This document shows positions 11,341 to 20,530 of a stretch of 64,000 nucleotides of DNA, piece after piece (position 1 is the stretch's first letter; each line of letters starts with the position of its first letter). The DNA lies in contig JBITNC010000001.1 in the NCBI GenBank assembly GCA_050084985.1, positions 22,692,001 to 22,756,000 on the forward strand, given 5' to 3'. The translations under genes and the position numbers were made by a program. The notes under the pieces were generated by a model that was given only the letters and a program-made list of their open reading frames with translations, was not told where the DNA came from and ran no database searches. The DNA comes from Nageia nagi (lineage: Eukaryota; Pinophyta).

Positions 11341-11750
11341 AAAAATATAAAACACATAAAATTTATAAAATTAAAAAATATACCTAGATGGGAACATCTA
11401 GAGGTCACTTGGCAATTGGGTGCCCTGCCCTTGTATGATGTAAATATATGTTGCATGTCATTGTAACCGTGATTATCTAGTAAATGTGTAATGTATGAAA
11501 AGGTTATCTTAGAATAATCTCCTTGTTATCACTACATTCACTTTATCCTTTCTTTCATAAATAAATGACATACCTTAGATGATAGAAAAACATAAAATTT
11601 GTATGTTTGAAGAAAAATCAAAAACTCCAAACACTTAATACATTAAGGAATTCTAAGAGAATTTGAATGAAATTATTTTAGAAATATTAAGAGTGAAAAA
11701 TTACATATCTATCCTATTATTCGCTTCATCCCAAACCCAAGAATCATTTG
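11341..11750 (+). other. Spacer in element 1, no gene seen
   Basis: AT-rich. It contains gaacatctagaggtc at about 11393-11407 and cccaagaatcatt at about 11738-11750. Both resemble segments of the palindrome arm downstream, in the same order but further apart. Confidence 0.5.
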
Positions 11751-11783
11751 GTAAAAAAAAAAAAAAGAAAAAAAAAAGAAAAA

Positions 11784-11815
<32 letters not shown>
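11751..11815 (+). repeat. A-rich and (AT)n simple sequence
   Basis: A run of A interrupted by single G, followed by (AT)n, directly at the left edge of the large palindrome. Confidence 0.9.
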
Positions 11816-11823
<8 letters not shown>

Positions 11824-11974
11824 AATGAGCTAATCCATCCATATGGAACGTATAGAGGTCCATAGAAAGTTGCTTAACCACCTTGATCCCGCTACAACCT
11901 TGCTCTACTACCAGTCAGGCATCCATAGCCCTAGTAGAGGATATTGTAATCACCCAAGAATCATTGATATTATG

Positions 11975-12026
<52 letters not shown>

Positions 12027-12185
12027 CATAATATCAATGATTCTTGGGTGATTACAATATCCTCTACTAGGGCTATGGATGCCTGACTGGTAGTAGAGCA
12101 AGGTTGTAGCGGGATCAAGGTGGTTAAGCAACTTTCTATGGACCTCTATACGTTCCATATGGATGGATTAGCTCATTAATGTTTT
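11816..12185. repeat. Perfect 370-bp palindrome with (AT)n centre
   Basis: The left arm from aaaacattaatgagc (11816) is the exact reverse complement of the right arm ending gctcattaatgtttt (12185). I compared 160 bp of arm outside the AT tract and found no mismatch. The centre is (AT)n at about 11977-12023. As RNA or single-stranded DNA it would form one long hairpin. It could be a foldback element, a recently converted inverted repeat, or an assembly or sequencing foldback. Perfection contrasts with the 7.5% divergence of the surrounding element's LTRs. Confidence 0.95.
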
Positions 12186-12470
12186 TGAGATAATTCCATG
12201 TCAAATGATCTAAGAAGGGAAATGAATGTCACTACACACAAAGAGTTTTAAGTTTTTTATCAACATATAATAATATTGTTTGATATCATCTTAGGTTGTT
12301 AAATCTTGAAATAAAGAAAGATAAGGTAGATGTTATAATAACTTGGTTATTAATTCAAAGGTCACTTAATTTTTTTGTTATAATGATTATCCTTTGTATT
12401 ATATAATTTGTTGGTGTTTAGGATCATTCATTTCATTTTGTAAAACCCATTTTTTACTATTATACATCCT

Positions 12471-12955
12471 ATCTTTGAACATTATTAAAATTTGCTTTTC
12501 TTTGGGAAAGATAAGAATGATTAATTATTGTTCTCTTGACCAAGACAAAGTTAATGTTCATATACATTCCTAAAGTCACTATTGTTTCATGTTAAGCCAT
12601 GCTTTAATATATACATATTACCTTTGAACATTATTAAAATTTGCTTTTCTTTGGTAAGGATAAGAATGATTATTTATTGTTCTCCTAACCAAGATAAAGT
12701 TAATGTTCATATGCATCCATACGTCATTAGTCTCTATTACCTTTGAACATTATTAAAATTTGCTTTTCTTTGGTAAGGATAAGAATGATTATTTATTGTT
12801 CTCCTAACCAAGATAAAGTTAATGTTCATATGCATCCATACGTCATTAGTCTCTATTACCTTTGAACATTATTAAAAGTTGTTTTTCTTTGGAAAGGATA
12901 AGAATGATTAATTATTGTTCTCCTGACCAAGATAAAGTTAATGTTCATAACATCC
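12471..12955 (+). repeat. Four-copy tandem repeat, 119-bp period
   Basis: Units begin ctttgaacattattaaaa at about 12471, 12621, 12740 and 12859. The last three are spaced exactly 119 bp; the first unit has a longer (150 bp) version. Copies 2 and 3 are nearly identical while copies 1 and 4 differ more, suggesting local duplication. No coding potential seen. Confidence 0.92.
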
Positions 12956-13725
12956 ATAAAGAATTAGTTTTCCATGTCAAGTGGTTTATTATAAAAAATT
13001 GCCAAGTGTGGAAAATGATGCATCTGATTCTGCAAAAAATTTAATAAAAATATGTCCTTAAATAATCTTAAAATCTAGAAGATTTAATATTTGAAAATAA
13101 TGATTCTTAATTAATTAAGTTAATATACGTATTTTAGATATTTTAAATAATATCTAAAGTCAATATAAAAATTTAAATTCATTTTTTAAATGATGTACTA
13201 AAATATTTATTAAGTTATCATTAGAAACTAGGATATTAATGATTAGTTATCAAATTTAAATCATGTTTGCATACATCACACAAAACTATTGTCATCATTT
13301 ATAAAATATGTTATTAATTATTAAATTAATTAATAGGTTAATTAGTTGCAATTTATAATCAATCAATTATTTAAACAAATTATGTTATTTCATGTTATCA
13401 AGTATCCTCATATAGCTCACAATTATATCTATGCATCATACATTCTGAAAGTTACATCTATCATCAACATCTATTCATCATCAAGTAATTAAAAGATAAT
13501 TATTTTTTCTACATAATATCACATCATACTTATAATATAGAAAATGTAAGATCATACATCAATAATCATAGAAATACTATAACATACCATCAGTCTATCC
13601 ATCACACAATAAAAATAATTTAAATAGTACATCAAGAAAATATAACACCATAATCATCATATCAGCATGAGCCATAATGCCAATAAATAAAATTACATCA
13701 TATATATATCATCAAAATAGGAATA
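12956..13725 (+). other. AT-rich spacer of element 1, no gene seen
   Basis: Very AT-rich DNA rich in catca and attaat strings between the tandem repeat and the antisense ORF. No ORF, hairpin or repeat strong enough to name. Confidence 0.5.
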
Positions 13726-14049
13726 TCAATGTCCTCCAGTAGATACAATATCATCATGAGGATCGCCAGGATGCTTTGAAGAACCCTCATCCCTAGTAAT
13801 GGATCTCAAGCCTATAGCATATGTATGAGGAGATACACCCCTAGCAGTAGACTGAGATCAAGAAACTGATGCTGCATGATAACTATGACTCCCTGAATGA
13901 CCCAAGCCACCAAAAATTGGTGAACGAGGAAACCCTGGTACTGGCCTAGGTGGTGAACTAGGACCATCTAAAAAATATCTCAGGAAACCAGGTAGTCAAA
14001 GCTCCACAGCCCTGCGATAATAATTCCACTCTCTCAACTGATCTGCCAT
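13726..14049 (-). pseudogene. Antisense ORF near the 3' LTR of element 1 (two stops)
   Basis: Read on the - strand, a 107-codon frame begins MADQLREWNYYRRAVEL and ends at TGA (13728-13726). The middle is Pro/Gly/Ser-rich with FPRSPIFGGLGHSGSHSYH, and the end is acidic (PGDPHDD). It has two internal TGA codons, both explicable as CGA or TGG decay. The segment is clearly richer in G and C than the AT-rich DNA around it, which supports past coding. Antisense ORFs before the 3' LTR have been described in some Tat-type elements, but no family match is claimed. It could instead be a captured gene piece. Role unknown. Confidence 0.55.
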
Positions 14050-14863
14050 GAAAACTATTTTGTTTTAAAAACCCTCATGTCATAAATCATTAACGATCAT
14101 TATGTCGATCATCAATGATTTAAATCAAATCGATAACGATTGTTGATCGGCAATGATTCATAAGTAATCGTTAACGATTATATTATTTGAAAATGTACAA
14201 AATGAAGTATATTTTCTTTAAATATCTTAAAATTTATTTGTGTATAGACAAAATATTAAAAAGCTTTGTTCACTAAGGTGAAAGTGAACACATTATAAAT
14301 CACATTATTTTTCACCTAGAAGAATGCTCCAATGTCATATGACTGCCAAATACATCGACACATGAAGGACTAGTATTGAGTAAACTTACTAGGGTAAAAT
14401 GATTAAAATCGCTATTAAAACAAGTCTAAATACAAGAAATTAAGATATTCATAGAAAAATATACTATTATAAAGATAGTATTTTTACTATATAAATCCAC
14501 GATGATCACTTTACAGTCATTAACAATAATAAAAGATTGTCAACGATCCTTGACTAAGTCAAATACGAAAAATAGATTAGACTAAGTTTGAGCTCAAATG
14601 GCAAAACAATTACAGGATGTAAGAGATCATCTCGAAACCTCATTTTCAAGACAAAGGACAATACTATTACAATTCATATATTAAAGAAAACTTATACGGT
14701 ATAGGTACACTTAGACATGCAAAATGACATAACATAAATGTCATGTGATTGTACGTCATCATACCGAAAATAGTCACTTCCGAAGTTATCAATTTTATCA
14801 AACAACAAAGCTTCTCATTATATATTTTTTGAAATTATTAACCCTATCTTTGGTTGATAATTC
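14050..14863 (+). other. 3' untranslated region of element 1 with CG-motif clusters
   Basis: No gene. It holds a dense run of cgat/atcg strings at 14080-14180 (for example aatcgttaacgatt, a palindrome) and again at 14500-14560, resembling the motifs in the LTR end and the leader. Confidence 0.6.
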
Positions 14864-14878
14864 AAAATAGGGGCAAAA
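14864..14878 (+). promoter_or_regulatory. Polypurine tract of element 1
   Basis: aaaataggggcaaaa sits directly before the TG start of the 3' LTR at 14879, the position where plus-strand DNA synthesis is primed. It is purine-rich apart from single T and C. Confidence 0.85.
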
Positions 14879-17540
14879 TGTAAACACTCAAAATAAACCC
14901 TATATTTAATTTAATAAATAAATAAATAAAACAAGTATTTTTTCTAATATATATCACATTAAAATAATTGTTGATTAAGATTGTGTAATATATGTGCTGT
15001 GAACAATCTTAACCAAAGTAAATCAAGAATAGACTATGGGGATAGTCTGATCTCCAGAGAAGGTCGGTTCCTTATCTATTGGGTGTAGAAAAAGTAATAG
15101 GAAAGGAAATAAAAAGGAGTAGAGTGCGAGGAATTTAAGCAAAGGGCTTAGGGTAACAAGAGAGAAAGCAAAGGTGGATCACTAGTTCAGCGTGGGCTTT
15201 CACAATGTGTGAAACCTTGGCCTGAATCTAGTGTAGCAGCTACAGTACAAGCTCTCACTCTCTAATAGTTTCCCAACTTTACTTTACCATGTAGTAGACA
15301 CAGTTATACTAGTAACTCACAATTATCATTCAGGAAACAAGGTAAGCTGTCACGATGTAACCAAATTAAGAATGACAATTATGAGTGCTAGACAAGAAAG
15401 GTCAAGATGGTTTCATATTACTAATAAAAACTACAGGTCTTCGAGAATAAATGTAAAGAGCAATACTAGGTTTCTAACCCTTCTTTCACTTTATTTTCAT
15501 ATACTTATACTACAGTAACGATAGTTACAAGAATTGCAGAATAGAAACATTTATAAAAATGGCTTCAAGATTCTAGCCTTCTTTTAACTGATACTACCTA
15601 CATACACCACTTGGCAAAACATTACAAAAATGGGGTAAATTGTAGATGATACAACTTCTTAATAACTGTGATCTGATATCTCACTGGCCTCATCTCTACA
15701 TTCTAGAATGCTCTACTTACCAGCTTCAGCTATTTGATCATTCCTTGATGACCTCATCACTTTTAGGACTTGGTTTCATTCAAAAATGTGAACATTGTTC
15801 TCCCTGTGATGTCATCTTCATACTTCTAGAATGCTCTACTTATCGGCTCTAGCTATTTGATCACTCCTTGATGACCTCATCACTTTCAGGACCTGGTTTC
15901 ATTCAAAAATGTGAACATTATTCTCCCCATGACATCATCTTCATACTTCCAGAATGCTCTACTTACTGACTTTGGCTATTTGATCAGTCCTTGATGACCT
16001 CATCACTTCCAGGATCTAGTTTCATTCAAAAATGTGAACATCGTTCTCCCTATGACATCATCATCTCTACATTTTAGAATGCTCTACTCATCGGCTCTAG
16101 CTATTTGATCACTCTTTGCTGACCTCATCATTTCCAGAACCTAGGCTTTTCTACAACTAAGCTTTATCATTTCCTTCCAGATTGCTTTATTCATCAGCTT
16201 TGGCTATTTGATCACTCCTTACTAACCTCATCATCTCTAGAACCCGATCTTTACCAAAATGTGACTATCTTATCCTCTGTGATGTCATCATTTTATTTCA
16301 GAATGCTTTACTTTTGGAACACTTAATTTACGAGCTTGGCTTCTTTGATTATATCTTGTTGACCTCACCTCTTCTGAAACCCAGGCTTTTCCACAACTAA
16401 GCTTTATCCTTTCTTTTGTGATGTCATCATTTCATTCTGGAATGCTTTATCTACTGACTCTGGCCTATTTTTTTTGCTCCAAAAAAACTCCCAAGGATCT
16501 TAAAATGAACTTATGATTGCAAGTAAAGTACATTGGGGCTTCAATAAAGAATTTATAATGTATTATAACTCCTTATAAAAGCATTAAATAAGATTTAAAA
16601 TTATATTATCGGATCAATCTTTTCGAACATATATAAAATAAGTGGTCTTACGACCCTTGTCATTAAAAAATGACCATAGAACAACCATTCTAATGTTAAT
16701 ATATAATCACTAAAAAATTGGTGACGATCCATGACCAGTTAAACAATAAACAAATCTAAGCCTGGAATAGCCTAGTACGTATAATTTGTAATCATGGATA
16801 TAGATGGAAGATAACAACACCTCAAAATTTAGTTTGAGAGGTTACCTGAAATCTTGTGATGCCAAAACAAATAGATAACAAACTTTTGAGCTTATAAATT
16901 AAATCTTTGTACGTGAACAAAGGGACCCAATCTTACTATAGTGAAGCTCTATCAAAATCAAATCAGGAGATTATTAGCAAAAGGTGGTAAGCTTGATTAA
17001 TAGCAAATCTCATATCAACTATATTTCCATATTATGTTATTCATTTGCTGATTAATATGTATGAACAGGTATGCTTTTGATGCTTCGTTCATTTTCTATG
17101 TACAGGGTCAATACAGGAAAAGAACAATGGAAGTAAGCATGAAAGAGAAAAACAAGGAATAGATAAAAACACTTCAAAATTCTATGAAGATTACTCCAGT
17201 GCATACAGAGCTGATCATCAATGATTCAAAGATCGATCGACAATGATTCACTAGATCGATAACATAGGCCAAAGGTTTACAATGAACACAATGATGGAGT
17301 AGAGAATGCAGAATCATGCTTCAATTGTTACTGATCCGCACTAATTGTTACCAATCCACAATGATTGCTGTCGATGCTAATTAAAACAGATCAATAAAAA
17401 CTCGCTTTTTGTATTCAAATACTTTAGAATATAATATCATTATTATTATTGATGTGTATTGTCAAATATGTTCATGATTAATTATGTTGAATGATTTATC
17501 TGTCTAAATTGCATTTTAGGTTCATAATTTGATATACACA
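14879..17540 (+). repeat. 3' LTR of element 1 (2662 bp)
   Basis: Begins TGTAAACACTC after the polypurine tract and ends TATACACA, so it has TG...CA ends. Its last 615 bases match window bases 1-615. It contains a tandem-repeat block (15675-16470) and a TATA-like tataaaa at 16574-16580 that could be the promoter. Its length is large for an LTR but usual for Tat/Ogre-like elements. Confidence 0.92.
15675..16470 (+). repeat. Degenerate tandem repeat of about 124 bp inside the LTR
   Basis: At least six imperfect units marked by agaatgctctactta at about 15704, 15827, 15950 and 16075 and degenerate copies after that, with ggctctagctatttgatcac and ttgatgacctcatcac in each. Spacing is 123-125 bp. 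It lies upstream of the putative TATA box, where it could act as repeated promoter-proximal sequence (inference). Confidence 0.9.
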
Positions 17541-18154
17541 ATTAGTATTAGCTTATACTTGTATATGATTTAATTTGTTGGATATTTTCTATGATTTATA
17601 AGATGTTATCTATCAATGTTGCACAAAGTCATGGCTATAGAAAGTACATCACATCTGTTCCTAAAAATATGGAAAGATAATAATGGAGGATGCTTCAATC
17701 AAGAAGAGTTAACATTGTTTCCTAAGATTGAGGAATCCATCACCAATACATCTAAAGTGCAATGAATGATAGCTATATATGAGATTCATTAATAAATTCC
17801 ACATTTCATGAAATGGAAAATTGTTGTAGTAAATACTTTATTTTTAGCATGTCATTTACTTTGTTTAGTTTTTTTAGTGAGAAAAATAAGGATCTAATGG
17901 AGAATAATATAGGCAATGCTCGTATTACATCCTTGGAATCCATTGTTGAAAGAATACCTATCATAGCTAGAGATTTTTTATTCAAACACAATGATCAATT
18001 CATTACTAGCTATTTTATTAGTGCTCTCCACAACTACAATGGACATAAAACTATAATAATTCCTTGTAAATTAGAAAGTTATAATGATATGAAATCAAAG
18101 CATTCAAATTAAAATAAGGAAAAATCTAAATAAATATTACATACCACAAGATCA
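17541..18154 (+). other. Flank of element 1, unrecognised
   Basis: Downstream flank of the element 1 insertion. A 99-codon open frame at 17813-18112 (+) has no recognised motif. It may be unrelated intronic or intergenic sequence next to the protease fragment. Confidence 0.4.
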
Positions 18155-18604
18155 TTAGATCTTCACATGAGTAACTATACCCTTCTCTCTCCAATCCACA
18201 TTATTTGGAAAATCAATGTTATCAACATCCATATAATGAGAACTATAAGAATCTATATCAATGAAAGGATAAGGTTTAAATCCTATATATATGATCTTGA
18301 ATTCCTCAAAAGAAACATCCGCAAACTCATTGACACCAAGCATGCAAGGAAGGTTTTTGTAGTTCTATTCATGAATGTAATACACATTCCTTTCAAAAAT
18401 CTTTGACTTGTGGATTCTCTCTTCATCAATGTCATATGTCTTTCCCCACATTTCATCCCATCCTTCAAATGTTAGGGTGATATTATCATCAGAATATATG
18501 TCTTGGGGATTGTATCACAAATCGACATAATCTAAAGAGAGAGATAATATTCCATTGATGAGAAGAAGAAGAAAAATAGAGAATGAAAGAAGTGAGCTAT
18601 CCAT
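18155..18604 (-). pseudogene. Papain-like cysteine protease, propeptide and start of mature enzyme (truncated)
   Basis: On the - strand a 149-codon frame starts MDSSLLSFSIFLLLLINGIL, a good signal peptide. The I29 inhibitor propeptide follows: FEGWDEMWGKTYDIDEERIH, with the ERFNIN spacing E-x3-K-x2-I-F-x2-N-x3-I-x3-N at residues 62-81 (Lys in place of the usual Arg). GVNEFADVSFEEFK (90-103) fits the GxNxFxD motif. The mature N-terminus reads NNVDWREKGIVTHVK (134-148). The frame stops at 18155 immediately before the expected Gln and catalytic Cys, and I find no mature catalytic domain in the DNA to the left. Internal stops at codons 30 (TGA) and 80 (TAG) confirm decay. In plants these secreted or vacuolar proteases act in protein turnover and cell death. 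This copy is an exon-1-like fragment. Confidence 0.88.
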
Positions 18605-19006
18605 TTCTTTCACAAGATAAATGTCATATCTATAAAACTAATTTTTTTAAAAACAAAAAAACATCATTAAAATATAATCAATAAAAATTAATACAAAACA
18701 AGGGTAATTACTATGACAAATATTGATAAAATTATTATTTTTTGACATTAAATTTGATGCCAATAATGACCTAAAATCAATAAAATAACTTATACTATTT
18801 TTTATGCTAAATTAAATTCTAAATGCATATAATTTTTTATTACAACTTGATTTTATTTCTAACACTCTCGCTAGCATCATCTATGGCATCAAAATACAAA
18901 TCAAATTTTGTTGGAAAAATACTCTATGTTCAGATGCCATTTTTGACTCTAAATAGATGAAATTTAGTAGTAAATAAGGGCATATGTGGTAACAATTATT
19001 TATTAT

Positions 19007-19182
19007 TAGAGCCTAAATATATGCTCCATATTATATTCTTCTTTCAAATGTTTATGTCAAAGTATGCAGTTGAGATGATGTTCAAAGAGTAAGATCATTG
19101 ATGAAAGATAGAGGAATCAAGAAGAAACATAGATACAGTTGGATTGGAGTTAACAAAAGGTCATATGCTTTTCTAGTGAATT
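19007..19182 (+). pseudogene. PPR protein C-terminal (E-motif) fragment
   Basis: On the + strand the sequence reads LEPKYM, then after a one-base shift PYYILLSNVYVKVCS, a TGA in place of the usual Trp, then DDVQRVRSLMKDRGIKKK and YSWIGVNKRSYAFLV. This is the end of the last PPR repeat and the E motif (consensus W-D-D-V, MK-x-R-G-x-x-K, S-W-I-E-V) of organelle RNA-editing or splicing pentatricopeptide proteins. Only about 58 codons are recognisable. I see no PPR repeats upstream within 400 bp. It is probably a gene fragment carried or left behind, next to the protease remnant. Confidence 0.78.
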
Positions 19183-19299
19183 TTTCTTTCATTTATCATT
19201 TTGAAAAATCAATTTATTTGTATTTATTCTATTATCTTATGCTTATATTTGAATTAGCCATCTGTGCCCATATTCTATGTAGTAATTTCTTCATAGGTT

Positions 19300-19632
19300 G
19301 ATGTAAATTTTGTAACGTCCATGGATAAAAATACCAAGATGTTTTGGGTGAAATTTGATCATATTTTACACATTTAACAACTAACAAGTATTTTCCATAT
19401 TTGATTATTAGAATTATTTAGTGATAGAAGTGAAAAGTATGGAATTATTTAGTTACAAAATGCCATATCATTTGAAAATATTCAATGAGTTAGTTAAGAA
19501 AACTTTAAAATTTAGAATTGCTAGAAGTATTTACAACTTAAAAAAATTTATTTGTAAAGAGTTATACATAAATAAGAGTGAAATTTTATTATTTTCAAAT
19601 TGAATGAATGATTTAGTTTTAAAAACTCATAG
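19300..19632 (+). other. Spacer, no gene seen
   Basis: AT-rich. A 60-codon frame at 19421-19603 is Lys/Ile/Phe-rich, as random AT-rich DNA would give. Nothing recognised. Confidence 0.4.
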
Positions 19633-19795
19633 GTTGATAAATATGTTATATCTTACTAATTAAATTCTTAATATTATTATTTTCTCTTTTCATGATATTG
19701 TTGACATTCAATAAACATCATGAAAAGAATAAATAATAAATATATGAATGTGTTTTGTAAGATATAACATTATCAAGCTACAAAATTTAAAATTT
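19633..19795. repeat. Imperfect inverted repeat (about 160 bp hairpin)
   Basis: ttgataaatatgttatatct near 19633 pairs with the reverse complement of agatataacattatcaa near 19776-19793, and cttttcatgatat pairs with aacatcatgaaaag near the loop. Arms are about 65 bp with mismatches. It looks like a short MITE-type or precursor-like hairpin. No TIR-flanking duplication was verified. Confidence 0.6.
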
Positions 19796-20335
19796 AATCA
19801 TGCACTAAAAACCAACTCAGTTTCATGTTGTTAATTATTTTTCAAGACTTTTAGGTGTGGCTTTAGACTAACATCTTAAGGTTTTTAGAGTAAAGTTAAA
19901 ATTGTCCCTAAATCCCTTTTGTCAAATAGTTTTCATAGTTGGTTTTATATTAACAAGGTTAGTTTTTATTACCATATGGAGGTAGTTATAAACTACTTCT
20001 ATAGAGACTCAACTTATAGTGACCTCATCATAGGAAATAAAAGGATAATGATCCATAAAGAGATTTAGATATACTTATAAACCACACACAAAGGCCCTTT
20101 TTGGTCTAGTGTAAGTCATAAAAATATCCAAACTTTTTCTTTCTAGCTCAAGGACAACAATGTGAGATAGGACATACATCAACAAATGAAGGTACATATG
20201 TAAGTGTGGTCATTTTTGAATGTAAAAACTTTCTTTTATATATTTATGAGCATAAATGCATTCATTAACAAACCTTAATCATGCATGCCAAATAATAACT
20301 TTGTTATTTTCCTATTTCTATTATTGGATTACACC
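19796..20335 (+). other. Spacer, no gene seen
   Basis: AT-rich intergenic DNA without recognised coding or repeat structure. Confidence 0.4.
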
Positions 20336-20530
20336 ATGGGGGGGTGGGGTGTTTATCAGTAGGAAAAAGTTAATAGCATGTGAATACTACAAGGGGTATT
20401 TTTAATATCACATTAAATTATTGATATATTAGTACATATTTTATAAGGAAAGGGGGAGGGATTTTTAACTAGAGGGGGAGCTACCTACTAGGGTTGCTTT
20501 GGGGGAAGGGATTTTTAGGATGGGGTAAAA
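20336..20530 (+). other. G-rich island
   Basis: In otherwise AT-rich DNA the + strand carries G runs: gggggggtgggg near 20338, gggggaggg near 20452, gggggag near 20475, gggggaaggg near 20503 and gggg near 20522. Short loops in parts allow G-quadruplex formation. No gene seen. Confidence 0.6.

Larger units (their letters stand above)
1..17540 (+). mobile_element. Ty3/gypsy LTR retrotransposon 1 (Tat-type, 5' end outside window)
   Basis: A single large gypsy element read on the + strand. The first 615 bases match the last 615 bases of the 3' LTR at equal length (16926-17540), so the window opens inside the 5' LTR. The order is 5' LTR, PBS, gag, protease, G-patch-like segment, RT/RNase H, archaeal-type RNase H, integrase, a long 3' non-pol region, PPT and 3' LTR. 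An archaeal-type RNase H behind the retroviral one is characteristic of the plant Tat group (family knowledge). All genes carry stops or frameshifts, so it is not autonomous now. I count about 46 differences over the 615 shared LTR bases (about 7.5%), roughly 40 of them transitions. Only the downstream flank (attag) is visible, so the target-site duplication cannot be checked. Confidence 0.93.

Noticed and set aside
11883-12118. Two identical 67-codon ORFs on opposite strands
   Set aside because: They are a product of the perfect palindrome with its (AT)n centre, which reads as repeated Ile-Tyr. Not a gene.
12471-12955. Regularly spaced repeats considered as a CRISPR array
   Set aside because: Units are contiguous 119-bp tandem copies without unique spacers, in a plant retroelement.
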